DNA of 64,000 nucleotides from an uncultured Pseudomonadales bacterium (GTDB taxonomy: Bacteria; Pseudomonadota; Gammaproteobacteria; Pseudomonadales; Balneatricaceae): positions 1 to 64,000 of the forward strand of contig CALJVT010000002.1 of NCBI GenBank assembly GCA_937773555.1. Reading direction: 5' to 3'. The notes under the pieces were generated by a model. It was not told where the DNA came from. It saw nothing but the letters and a program-made list of their open reading frames with translations, and searched no databases. Each line of letters begins with the position of its first letter. The first letter of the stretch is position 1. The translations under genes and the position numbers were made by a program. Shown here in pieces: positions 35,120-43,205 of the stretch.

Positions 35120-35861
35120 TAGAGTTTTAGAGATCACTAACCTAAACAAAAGTTTTGGTGCTATTCATGCAACACAAGATCTAAGTTTAACGTTAGATAC
35201 GGGCGAAATTCATGCCCTCATCGGCCCTAATGGTGCAGGAAAGTCTACCTTGATTAAACAAGTGACCGGTTATTTGCAGCCTGATAGTGGCGACATTCAG
35301 TTTTTGGGGCAATCAATTAACCACTTGTCACCAGCACACAGGGCTAAATTAGGTTTAGCACAAACATTTCAAGTGTCTTCTTTAATTATGGAGTACTCCT
35401 GCCTGCAAAACGTAGTACTTGTTGTGCAAGCACGATTAGGGTCCAGCTATCGCTTTTTTGCGCCGATAAAAGATGATGCTTTATTGCAGCACGAAGCCAT
35501 GACATACCTGCAGGAGGTAGACCTAGACACGCGTTGCTATATTGCAGCATCTGCTTTGTCCCACGGCGAACGACGACAACTTGAAATTGCCATGGCATTA
35601 GCACTTGAACCTAAGGTTTTTTTACTTGACGAACCGATGGCTGGAATGGATCCTGTTGGTGTCAAAAAATTAATTGAACGGCTAAAGAAAATGTGCGAGA
35701 AGGCACCTATTCTATTAGTAGAACACGACATGCCTGCGGTGTTTGCTCTGGCAACCCGTATTACAGTGTTAGATTATGGGCGTGTTATTGCCACCGGCGA
35801 TGTTGAAAGTATTCGTAATAACCCCGAGGTGCAAACAGCTTATTTAGGAGTAGCGCCATGA
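35112..35861 (+). CDS. ABC ATPase, LivG type
   Basis: This 249-residue ATPase carries Walker A GPNGAGKST (about residues 37-45), the signature SHGERRQLEIA (about 151-161), Walker B FLLDEPMAGMDP (about 172-183) and the switch His in VEHDMPAVF. Ser-His-Gly-Glu in the signature, instead of LSGGQ, is frequent in LivG proteins. I prefer the ATG at 35112, which overlaps the LivM stop by 8 bp, to the longer frame from 35085. It overlaps the next gene by 4 bp. It energises the channel together with the LivF-type ATPase. Confidence 0.88.
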   Translation: MTNRVLEITNLNKSFGAIHATQDLSLTLDTGEIHALIGPNGAGKSTLIKQVTGYLQPDSGDIQFLGQSINHLSPAHRAKLGLAQTFQVSSLIMEYSCLQNVVLVVQARLGSSYRFFAPIKDDALLQHEAMTYLQEVDLDTRCYIAASALSHGERRQLEIAMALALEPKVFLLDEPMAGMDPVGVKKLIERLKKMCEKAPILLVEHDMPAVFALATRITVLDYGRVIATGDVESIRNNPEVQTAYLGVAP

Positions 35862-36550
35862 CTCAAGCCCTGCTCACGGTATCAAATTTGTCAGCCCATT
35901 ATGGTGTCTCTCAGGCCCTTTTTGATGTCAATTTAACAGTTCATGCAGGCCAAGCTGTGGCCCTTATGGGCCGCAATGGTATGGGCAAAACCACTACTGT
36001 AAACGCCATATGTGGGCTTATGGCCACAACTTCTGGTGCCATTGTTTTCAATGGCCAGTCCTGTGTAGAACTGCCTAGTTACAAGGTTGCGCGCTTAGGC
36101 TTAGGATTAGTGCCAGAGGGGCGCAGGTGCTTTGCAAATTTAACAGTAAGGGAAAACCTGTTAATGGCAGCCAGGCCAGGCGAATGGGATTTAGCTAAAA
36201 TCTGTGGCCTTTTGCCTCGTTTACATGAGCGCCTTGACCAGTATGCCAATACTTTGTCAGGTGGAGAGCAACAAATGCTGGCCATCGGCAGAGCATTACT
36301 TACTAACCCAAAACTGTTGATTTTAGATGAGGCTACAGAAGGTTTGGCCCCCGTGATAAAACAAGAAATTTGGCGCATTGTAGCGACCTTAAAACAGGCA
36401 GGTCAGGCAATTTTATTAATCGATAAATCTTTAGCAGAGCTATTGCCCATTACTGACACCTGCGTTTTATTAGAGCGCGGCGCAACTGTATGGCAAGGCC
36501 TGCCCAACAGCTTAGATGCCAACCTTAGACACCGCTATTTAGGGATATAA
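35858..36550 (+). CDS. ABC ATPase, LivF type
   Basis: This 230-residue ATPase, the second of the pair, carries Walker A GRNGMGKTT (about residues 38-46), the PEGRRCFANLTVRENL motif of LivF (about 88-103), signature LSGGEQQML (about 135-143), and Walker B LLILDEATEGLAP (about 156-168). The switch residue, commonly His in this group, is Lys in LLIDKSLAE, which is worth noting as an alteration near the hydrolysis site. It starts 4 bp inside the previous gene. With it the importer is complete: binding protein, two permeases and two ATPases. Confidence 0.85.
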   Translation: MTQALLTVSNLSAHYGVSQALFDVNLTVHAGQAVALMGRNGMGKTTTVNAICGLMATTSGAIVFNGQSCVELPSYKVARLGLGLVPEGRRCFANLTVRENLLMAARPGEWDLAKICGLLPRLHERLDQYANTLSGGEQQMLAIGRALLTNPKLLILDEATEGLAPVIKQEIWRIVATLKQAGQAILLIDKSLAELLPITDTCVLLERGATVWQGLPNSLDANLRHRYLGI

Positions 36551-36552
36551 AC

Positions 36553-36963
36553 ATGCCTTCATTTGAATTTAAGCACCCAGTTTTATTTCAGCACTGTGAC
36601 CCTGCAGGTATGGTTTTTTACCCGCGTTATTTTGAAATGGTTAATGCCTGTGTTGAAACATGGTTTGCTGAGAAGCTGCTAGTGTCATTTAAACGGCTGC
36701 ACCTTGAATTAGGCTTAAGTGTACCTACGGTGTCTACCCAAACTAACTTTTGTGCGCCAAGTCGCCTAGGCGACTTACTAGTATTTCAGCTACACGTAGC
36801 AAAAATTGGTAACACCAGCTTAAGTTTAAAGATTAACGTAACCTGCGATGGCCAGCTTCGGCTCACTAACGACACCACTTTGGTACTTATCGAACAACAC
36901 ACTGGCAGCCCATCCCTTTGGCTTAAGCACCCTGAGTTTGCCAGCCTGAGTCACACTTTTTAA
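36553..36963 (+). CDS. 4-hydroxybenzoyl-CoA thioesterase-like hotdog protein
   Basis: This 136-residue single-domain hotdog thioesterase has the 4HBT active-site block HCDPAGMVFYPRYFEM (about residues 14-29) with the catalytic Asp, a helix ending in VETWF, and the typical central strand PSRLGDLLVFQLHVA. It probably releases CoA from off-pathway or end-product aromatic CoA esters, which protects the CoA pool. It is 2 bp after the ATPase stop and is followed by the RidA-like gene. Thioesterases occupy the same position in known aromatic-CoA operons. Confidence 0.85.
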   Translation: MPSFEFKHPVLFQHCDPAGMVFYPRYFEMVNACVETWFAEKLLVSFKRLHLELGLSVPTVSTQTNFCAPSRLGDLLVFQLHVAKIGNTSLSLKINVTCDGQLRLTNDTTLVLIEQHTGSPSLWLKHPEFASLSHTF

Positions 36964-36975
36964 TAAGGAAATATC

Positions 36976-37365
36976 ATGCAATTACTAAACCCACCACACT
37001 GGAAAGAACCTAAAGGCTACTCCAATGGTATTGTGGCTCAAGGCAAGCAAATTTTTGTGGGTGGCCAAATAGGATGGAATAAAGACCAAGTATTTGAATC
37101 TACTAACTTTGTGAGCCAGTGCGAACAGGCACTTATCAACATCGTTGAAGTGCTTGCACAAGCTAATGCAAAACCAGAGCACCTGGTACGATTAACGTGG
37201 TACGTGATAGACAAAACAGTTTATCTGCAACAGCAACAGGCTCTAGGAAAGGTATACCGAAAAGTTATTGGTCGCCATTTTCCAGCAATGACGATGGTGC
37301 AGGTTGCAGACCTTATTGAAGACCAAGCCCTCGTCGAAATTGAAGCAACGGCAGTTATAGACTAG
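36976..37365 (+). CDS. RidA-family protein lacking the canonical Arg
   Basis: This 129-residue YjgF/YER057c/UK114-fold protein has the family framework: FVGGQIGW near the N-terminus, the central KPEHLVRLTWYVID helix-strand unit, and the C-terminal VEIEATAVI, which keeps the conserved Glu. The FPAR motif of canonical RidA, whose Arg binds the imine carboxylate, reads FPAM here. Canonical 2-aminoacrylate deaminase activity is therefore unlikely. In this operon a related reaction on an enamine or imine CoA intermediate derived from the 2-amino group is a reasonable idea, but it is inference. It has an AAGGAAA ribosome site, 12 bp after the thioesterase, and is the last gene of the operon. Confidence 0.85.
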   Translation: MQLLNPPHWKEPKGYSNGIVAQGKQIFVGGQIGWNKDQVFESTNFVSQCEQALINIVEVLAQANAKPEHLVRLTWYVIDKTVYLQQQQALGKVYRKVIGRHFPAMTMVQVADLIEDQALVEIEATAVID

Positions 37366-37375
37366 ACCAACACAT

Positions 37376-37392
37376 AAAGGGCAGGCCTTTTT
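37376..37392. terminator. Possible weak bidirectional terminator
   Basis: AAAGG-GCAGG-CCTTTTT gives a 5-bp stem with a 5-base loop between the convergent RidA-like and HODM-like genes. The stem is short, so the call is tentative; there are T-rich sequences on the plus side. Confidence 0.35.
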
Positions 37393-37402
37393 ACTTTTGG
37401 TA

Positions 37403-38287
37403 TTAGCCTTTTAATGAGCTTAAATCACTAAAATACTTCTGTAATGCTGGGGCAAAATAAATTATTTCTTTATACGCTGCTACGGCTCTGGGCATCGCGT
37501 CTATTGCTATTTTTAGTTGCGTTAATGCGTGAGGTACCTGTGTTAGGCTCATCATTGGGTAGACGTAAACCCTTATGGTAAAGGCAATGGCATGGGTTTG
37601 GGGCAACCGCGTAAGCGTTTGCCGTTCGCAGCGATAATATAGAGGGGTGTTTGCTGCATGCATGATCTTATCTTCAGGTAGTTGTGCCAATTGTGTATTC
37701 GCCTGAAGTGACCAGTTAAATCGTTGAACGGGCTTTCCTACTGTAAGGTGATCAAAAAATCGATCTATTTTAGGCGTTAACTTTTCATGAAGGGTAGGCA
37801 CTGGGTCATGGATGGTGGCCATAGGCTGGCCTATTTTTTCTGACAGATGCCAGTTACTTGGGCTGCATAAGCTGGCTGCCGTGAGGCAATAATTACCATC
37901 TAGTTTCTCCATAATGAGTAAATCATCTGCTACCCATAGCGACGCTTGCCATAAAGGGTGGGTACCCGCTCCAGCCAACTCAATGCCATTAGGCAAGTAG
38001 CTTAGGCCGCCTGTCATATTGCAGTATAGTTGACTATGCTGATTTAGCAGATGTCGCTTTAGCTCAATAGCCAGTTCTTGTTGGGCTGCATAAGCGCTGG
38101 GTAATGCATCGAATATGTGCTGCTGCTGTAACTCCCTTAACCTCAGCTTATGTTCCAAGTAACGAGGGTAGTCTTCGTCTGGCTCAATCCAATGACGTGG
38201 ATCTAACGACTTCATACCCATAGAAATGGCATCTTTATGCTGCATATGTGGCAGGTATTTAGGCAACTTAGTGGCAATATTAATCAT
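37403..38287 (-). CDS. DUF3445 haem-dependent oxidative N-demethylase-like protein
   Basis: This 294-residue protein matches the HODM alpha-subunit family (DUF3445). Diagnostic blocks are the acidic start DEDYPRYLEHKLRLRE, the EDLLIM-type segment (VADDLLIMEKLDGNYCLTAA), CSPSNWHLSEKIGQPMATIH with its conserved Cys-x-Pro-Ser, and a VHDPVP-like DPVPTLHEKL. The family binds haem in a PAS-like fold and oxidatively demethylates small secondary amines such as dimethylamine together with a flavin reductase subunit. No reductase gene is adjacent, so redox partners must be elsewhere. It is last in the minus-strand run and overlaps the channel gene by 8 bp, which implies co-expression. Confidence 0.8.
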   Translation of the reverse strand: MINIATKLPKYLPHMQHKDAISMGMKSLDPRHWIEPDEDYPRYLEHKLRLRELQQQHIFDALPSAYAAQQELAIELKRHLLNQHSQLYCNMTGGLSYLPNGIELAGAGTHPLWQASLWVADDLLIMEKLDGNYCLTAASLCSPSNWHLSEKIGQPMATIHDPVPTLHEKLTPKIDRFFDHLTVGKPVQRFNWSLQANTQLAQLPEDKIMHAANTPLYYRCERQTLTRLPQTHAIAFTIRVYVYPMMSLTQVPHALTQLKIAIDAMPRAVAAYKEIIYFAPALQKYFSDLSSLKG

Positions 38288-38750
38288 TAGTTTGGCGCAA
38301 ACTCGCTACCTCTTCAACTCGAGTTATAAGCAGGTCTATTTTCTTTTCTAGCGTTTTATTATGATTTAAAATATCACTATTTTGTTGCCGCAACTCGCGA
38401 TTTTTAACATTAGTGTCGGCAAAACCAAGCATACGTTCAGCGATTAGCGCACCAATAAAGCCTACCAATCCCACACCCACATAAAACATTAAAGCCACTA
38501 CCATGCGTCCACCAAAAGTGACTGGGAAATGGTCACCAAAACCAATAGTGCTGGCACTCATTTGTAGTGTCCAAAACGCATCGACGTAGGAATTTATATT
38601 ACTGTTTAGTGCACCTTCTTCAAAGTGTAACAACGCCAATGCAAATAGAGCAATCACACTATACAGTAGGCATACACCAGCAGCGCCTAAAGCTAAAAGG
38701 CTGTAATTACGAATGCCATACTGGTCAGTTTTGTAGATGTATTTTTGCAT
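38280..38750 (-). CDS. Two-helix K+ channel with C-terminal coiled coil
   Basis: The 156-residue protein is a minimal Ion_trans_2 potassium channel. Helix 1 is at about residues 18-42, the pore loop carries the selectivity filter TIGFGD at 68-73, and helix 2 is at about 82-105. The C-terminal tail (about 112-150) has a heptad-like pattern (NRELRQQNSDILNHNKTLEK) that should form a coiled coil for tetramer assembly; no RCK or nucleotide domain is present. A function in osmotic or pH response is possible. It is 11 bp downstream of the cyclodeaminase-like gene and overlaps the HODM gene by 8 bp. Confidence 0.88.
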   Translation of the reverse strand: MQKYIYKTDQYGIRNYSLLALGAAGVCLLYSVIALFALALLHFEEGALNSNINSYVDAFWTLQMSASTIGFGDHFPVTFGGRMVVALMFYVGVGLVGFIGALIAERMLGFADTNVKNRELRQQNSDILNHNKTLEKKIDLLITRVEEVASLRQTND

Positions 38751-38761
38751 TACACGCGTCC

Positions 38762-39712
38762 CTATATTGAGGCTTCGGCAACCATACGAGCAGCAACAAA
38801 ATCTTCAATGGAGGCGCCTACAGACTTAAACAATGTAATACTTTGATCGAGCCTCTTGTAGGTCATACCACTAAGTTGGTGCAGGTCTCCCTGAATATTA
38901 GCCATGTCAAAGTAGCCTTCCTGTGCAGCCTGTAATAAATCTCCAGCTTCACCATGGGCGCCCGCATAGGTGTCCACAAAAACAAGGCTTTTGGCTACTA
39001 GTTCACTATCAGTTTCACGCAAGTCTGAGCGGTATGCACCTACAAGGTCAATATGGGTGTTTGGCTTAACCCACGCACCTTTTACTAAGGCTTTGTTAGA
39101 CAGGGTGCAACAGCTTATAACGTCAGCTTGACCGCAGGCCTGTGCCAAATCATTAACCGCTTGAGCATTGTCTAGCTGGCTTGCAACTGCTGCGGCTTTA
39201 ATCTGGTCTCGGCCCCAAATTAATACCTTATTAATTGAGGGCCGCACGCTCATGTGGGCGTGGGCCAATTCTAATGACAACCGCCCTGTACCGACAATAA
39301 GTAGCGTTTTTGCATCTTTGGGGGCTAGGTAACGCGCCGCCAGAGCTGATGCTGCTGCGGTTCTTCGTGCAGTAAGTGTTGCACCATCAATCAAGGTAGA
39401 CCAAGCCCCGGTTTCAGCGTCAGCAACTAGCACTTGAGCCTGTATGGCAGCAAGGCTTCGAGCACTGTTACTGGGCACCACATTAACCAACTTTACTACA
39501 ACACCCGCATCGTTTGCCCAAGAAGGCATGATGAGCAAGGTGCGATCTGCCTGGCGTAAGTGCTGATGGTCTGCAGGTTCAGGCACTGAGTAATGTAATC
39601 TTGGTGGCGCAGTGGCTGCACCATCACCTTTACTAAAAGCATCATGCAGCGCATCAATGAGTGCTGGGTATGGCAACAGCTGTGCAGTAGTTGGCCCATC
39701 AATTACGCGCAT
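38762..39712 (-). CDS. Ornithine cyclodeaminase/mu-crystallin family enzyme
   Basis: This 316-residue NAD(P)-binding protein has the OCD/mu-crystallin fold. An N-terminal dimer domain is followed by a Rossmann turn TLLIVGTGRLS (about residues 130-141), with LIWGRD after the second strand, and NTHIDLVGAYRSDLRETD (about 218-235), the family block around the catalytic Asp. Members cyclise ornithine to proline or reduce cyclic ketimines such as delta-1-piperideine-2-carboxylate. The exact substrate cannot be decided. It lies 4 bp after purK. The presence of a nitrogen-cycle enzyme in a purine transcript is unusual. Confidence 0.82.
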   Translation of the reverse strand: MRVIDGPTTAQLLPYPALIDALHDAFSKGDGAATAPPRLHYSVPEPADHQHLRQADRTLLIMPSWANDAGVVVKLVNVVPSNSARSLAAIQAQVLVADAETGAWSTLIDGATLTARRTAAASALAARYLAPKDAKTLLIVGTGRLSLELAHAHMSVRPSINKVLIWGRDQIKAAAVASQLDNAQAVNDLAQACGQADVISCCTLSNKALVKGAWVKPNTHIDLVGAYRSDLRETDSELVAKSLVFVDTYAGAHGEAGDLLQAAQEGYFDMANIQGDLHQLSGMTYKRLDQSITLFKSVGASIEDFVAARMVAEASI

Positions 39713-39716
39713 AATA

Positions 39717-40799
39717 CTAGCTTTCCAGTTCGTCTATAGCCCAGTCTAATGCTGGTTGATACCAATCTGTGAGGGTAGCTTGAAGCTGCCTTAAAGAGTG
39801 AATCAGCTGTGTTTTGTCGGCTATAGAAAAGTTAATATGGCCAACCTTGCGAACAGGCCTTACTTCTTTGCCATACCAAAACACTTCAGCACCAGGCAAA
39901 GCCAACCACGCTAAATTATAATCAATACCAATAAGGTTAATCATCACACTGTTGTGCTTGATAAGGGCAGGCGCCAGCGGCAAGTCTGCCGTTGCTCGTA
40001 CATGGTATTCAAACTGGCTAATACTTGCACCTGATTGAGTCCAATGGCCACTGTTATGTACTCTTGGCGCTAGCTCATTAATAAGTAGGCGCTCACCCAA
40101 CCTGAACAACTCCATGGCCATAACACCCACATAATTAAGCTCATCCATTACTTTACCGAGCATGGTTTCGGCTGAACTTTGGAGGTTAGTTAAGCGTTCT
40201 AGAGGTGCCAAAGTAACAGTTAATATGCCATCTTGATGTCGGTTTAGCGCCAAGGGGTAGTAGTGGCACTCACCCGCTCTATTGCGCACACCAACAATGG
40301 ATACCTCTTCGTCAAAGGCAATCGCTTGTTCGGCAATCACCTTATCGTGCCAGCCTTGAGGAATAGCGCTACCCTGCTGCGCCACCAGCCAATGCTGGCC
40401 ACGCCCGTCAAATCCACCAGTGCGCTGTTTAAGTAATACTCTATCACCATATTGCTCATGCAGGCTGGCGGCCGTATGTTGTTCTTCTACTAAGGCCCAT
40501 GGCGCAGTGGCCAATTTCAAACGGTCCAACAGCTGCTTTTGCGTAACGCGATCGGCTACTAAACCAAATACATCTTGGTTTACAAAGTTGGCGTGGGCAG
40601 CAAGTTGATCGGTGGCCACAGTAGATGGCCACTGTTCGCGCTCTGCGGTAATTACATCATCATCTTCTAGGGCAAGAATGGCATCGAGTTCAATGTCTAC
40701 CGGGCGCAAATCTACCCCTAACGGTTGAGCGGCATGTTTGAGCATGGCACCTAACTGGCCCGCACCCAATACCCACACACGTTTTATTGCTGGTTTCAT
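39717..40799 (-). CDS. purK: 5-(carboxyamino)imidazole ribonucleotide synthase
   Basis: PurK uses ATP and bicarbonate to convert AIR to N5-CAIR in de novo purine synthesis. The 360-residue protein has the N-terminal VWVLGAGQLGAMLKHAA motif, the ATP-grasp lobe (about 100-290) with LLKQRTGGFDGRGQ and NYVGVMAMELF, and the motif LLINELAPRVHNSGHWTQ that coordinates Mg2+ at the active site. It starts 10 bp after purE, the usual order. Length and motifs are normal. Confidence 0.95.
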   Translation of the reverse strand: MKPAIKRVWVLGAGQLGAMLKHAAQPLGVDLRPVDIELDAILALEDDDVITAEREQWPSTVATDQLAAHANFVNQDVFGLVADRVTQKQLLDRLKLATAPWALVEEQHTAASLHEQYGDRVLLKQRTGGFDGRGQHWLVAQQGSAIPQGWHDKVIAEQAIAFDEEVSIVGVRNRAGECHYYPLALNRHQDGILTVTLAPLERLTNLQSSAETMLGKVMDELNYVGVMAMELFRLGERLLINELAPRVHNSGHWTQSGASISQFEYHVRATADLPLAPALIKHNSVMINLIGIDYNLAWLALPGAEVFWYGKEVRPVRKVGHINFSIADKTQLIHSLRQLQATLTDWYQPALDWAIDELES

Positions 40800-40809
40800 A
40801 ACGCTTGAA

Positions 40810-41301
40810 TTAACCTTCCCTTGGATCGGGATTATCTAATATAGTTTGTGTTTGTTCAGTACGAAAATCTTCAATCCGTTGGGCTAATTTAGGATCTTGA
40901 TTTGCTAATATTTGGCTAGCCAGCAACCCTGCATTGAAGGCACCAGCACCACCAATGGCCATACTTCCTACAGCCACACCTCGGGGCATTTGCACAATTG
41001 AATAAAGGCTATCAACGCCACTTAAGGCTTTACTTTGCACAGGCACGCCCAGCACGGGCAACCGTGTTTTAGAGGCTACCATCCCAGGTAAATGGGCTGC
41101 GCCTCCGGCACCTGCAATAATCACCTGAATACCACGGCCTGCAGCTGCAGAAGAAAATGCCATGAGTTTGTCTGGTGTGCGGTGAGCAGACACTACTTCC
41201 ACTTCGTAATTTACACCCAAACGATCCATAATTTGTGTGGCTTCTTGCATACATGGCCAGTCGCTCTTAGACCCCATGATAACGGCAACTTTTGCGCCCA
41301 T
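40810..41301 (-). CDS. purE: N5-CAIR mutase
   Basis: PurE class I rearranges N5-CAIR to CAIR. The 163-residue protein shows [12 protein letters not shown] at the N-terminus, [26 protein letters not shown] and the PV-QS-KALSG loop, all hallmarks of the octameric enzyme. The ATG at 41301 has a GGAG site 8 bases upstream. The longer frame to 41349 adds 16 residues with no support. It is the first gene of the purE-purK-ocd-channel-HODM run. Confidence 0.95.
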   Translation of the reverse strand: MGAKVAVIMGSKSDWPCMQEATQIMDRLGVNYEVEVVSAHRTPDKLMAFSSAAAGRGIQVIIAGAGGAAHLPGMVASKTRLPVLGVPVQSKALSGVDSLYSIVQMPRGVAVGSMAIGGAGAFNAGLLASQILANQDPKLAQRIEDFRTEQTQTILDNPDPREG

Positions 41302-41410
41302 TGGTTTTTCTCCAAAAAGTGAAGTATGAATTTTACCACAAGGCCTCATAAGGCTAAAGAATGCTAAGTAAAACTAACCTATTTACTGCTAAATTTGTTA
41401 AATTGTGGCC

Positions 41411-42022
41411 ATGAAAATACCTTTAAACGAAATACACAAAAAAATTCTAACTAGTAAGCACTGGATTTTTGATATGGATGGCACCTTAACCATAGGGGTA
41501 CACGACTTTGACATGATGAGAAGTGAACTTGGTTTAGCACCAGACCAAGGCATCTTAGAAGCTGTGCAAGCGATGTCCCCTGAGGAAGCTGCACCCATGT
41601 GGGAGAAAATTGACGCAATGGAGTATTACTTTGCCAGTTTAGCTAAACCCATGCCCGGTGCATTTGAACTTTTAGAGCACCTGCAGAAAAAAGGTGTCAA
41701 CTTAGGCATATTAACGCGCAATGTAATGCCTGCGGCCTTACACACACTTAAAACCTGTAATTTAATTCACTTTTTTACGCCTACAGACATTTTGGATCGA
41801 GCTTCTTGCGAGCCAAAGCCTCACCCAGCTGGAATATCTTTATTACTGGATCGATGGGGTGCCAATAATGCCGATAGTGTAATGGTTGGAGACTATTTAT
41901 TTGACCTAGAAGCAGGCAGAGCTGCAAAGGTAGCCACGGTGCATATCAACACCGAGGCGCAGTACCCATGGCCACATGTGACCGATTGGGGCATTGACCA
42001 CTTAAACCAACTTATAGCTTAA
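41411..42022 (+). CDS. HAD-family phosphatase
   Basis: The 203-residue product is a haloacid dehalogenase-superfamily phosphatase, phosphoglycolate phosphatase-like. The nucleophile motif I is IFDMDGTLT (Asp21 and Asp23), motif II is ILTRN, motif III is the Lys in EPKPHP, and motif IV is VMVGDYLFDLEAG. The small helical cap lies between residues 30 and 90. The substrate is unknown. ATG at 41411 is preferred; a GTG at 41405 is also possible. It is divergent from purE with about 110 bp between them, and convergent with the AraC-type gene. Confidence 0.85.
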   Translation: MKIPLNEIHKKILTSKHWIFDMDGTLTIGVHDFDMMRSELGLAPDQGILEAVQAMSPEEAAPMWEKIDAMEYYFASLAKPMPGAFELLEHLQKKGVNLGILTRNVMPAALHTLKTCNLIHFFTPTDILDRASCEPKPHPAGISLLLDRWGANNADSVMVGDYLFDLEAGRAAKVATVHINTEAQYPWPHVTDWGIDHLNQLIA

Positions 42023-42039
42023 AGTGGCTTGATTTAAGG

Positions 42040-43071
42040 TTAGGACTGCCTGCGGGTTTGCGATGGTGTGACTTCAAAATACTGCCGGTAGCATTTACTG
42101 AAATGTGGGTATGACACAAAACCACAGGCCAGCGATATATCACTCATACTCAGATGGGTTTGTGTGAGCAGTTGGTGGCATCGTTTTAAGCGCAGCTCCA
42201 GATAATAACGTGTGGGGGTGCTGCCTAAATAACGCTGAAACTGACGTTCTATTTGCCGCCTTGTAATGCCAACTAACGAAGCAATTTCTTCTGCTGACAA
42301 CATTTCTTCCATGTTGTTTTCCATCAATCCAATAATATCTTGAAGATTTTTTGGCAATTGGGTGTCGGCCTGATCACTCAGAAAGGCAGGTTCACCAGCA
42401 TTATTAATGCGGTCGCACGTAAGAATGTCGCAGATACCTCGCACAAAAGGCTTACCTCTAGCCTCTAATATAATTTCAAGCATCATGTCTAAAGCACTAT
42501 TACCACCAGCGCAACTAAAACATTGTTTATCAATAATATAGGCTCTATCTTTTAAGTCTATATTGGCAAAGCTCTCCCTAAAGCTCGCCCTATTATCTCG
42601 ATGAATTGCACAGGTTTTACCATCAATAACACCTGCATTTGCCAAGGCAAATAAGCCGTTCCACAAAGACCCTAATGCCTTTTTTCTTAAGCCAGGTTGA
42701 CGCAAAAATTTAATTAATTGAGGGAGAGGTTCCACATCTACTCGAAAACCACCACACACCACAAAAGCGTCTATATGGTCTAGATTAAGTTCCCCTAACG
42801 AGTGGTCAGCCATGGCGGCAAACCCCAAGTCACTGCACACAGATGCCCCATCTAAACTCACTAAGCGAAAGGTGTAGAGTTCTTCTTCACTGAGCAAATT
42901 AGCTGTACGCAAGGCGTCTAAAGCGGAGGTGAGCGCCACCATAGAAAAATTTTCTTGTAACAAAAAGGAGAAGTTGCGTAGCTCCCCGGGCAGTTTATTA
43001 GTTACCGGGGGGTTCACAGGCTCTAGAGGAAACACATGTAACTGCGCTTTTGGTTTTATTGGCTCATCCAT
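42040..43071 (-). CDS. GlxA/GbdR-type AraC-family transcriptional regulator
   Basis: This 343-residue regulator has an N-terminal DJ-1/PfpI-like domain (about residues 35-205: NFSFLLQENFSMVALTSALD, DHIDAFVVCGGFRV and GKTCAIHRDNRASFRESF) and a C-terminal AraC double helix-turn-helix (about 240-340: LVGITRRQIERQFQRYLG and ISLACGFVSYPHFSKCYRQY). This layout is that of the GlxA group, including GbdR and CdhR, which sense quaternary amines or amino acids. ATG at 43071. It is divergent from moxR and may control it, or the neighbouring operons; this is inference. Confidence 0.9.
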   Translation of the reverse strand: MDEPIKPKAQLHVFPLEPVNPPVTNKLPGELRNFSFLLQENFSMVALTSALDALRTANLLSEEELYTFRLVSLDGASVCSDLGFAAMADHSLGELNLDHIDAFVVCGGFRVDVEPLPQLIKFLRQPGLRKKALGSLWNGLFALANAGVIDGKTCAIHRDNRASFRESFANIDLKDRAYIIDKQCFSCAGGNSALDMMLEIILEARGKPFVRGICDILTCDRINNAGEPAFLSDQADTQLPKNLQDIIGLMENNMEEMLSAEEIASLVGITRRQIERQFQRYLGSTPTRYYLELRLKRCHQLLTQTHLSMSDISLACGFVSYPHFSKCYRQYFEVTPSQTRRQS

Positions 43072-43205
43072 AAGCAAATTATATCACCAAATTTGAAGAG
43101 GGTCAGTGCAACAAAGAATAGCGGCGAGATGACTTGTAAGTCTTACTGCTTAGCAATGCTATTCATGCCAAAATAGCATCATCTGTTTATGTATAGGCTT
43201 TATTT

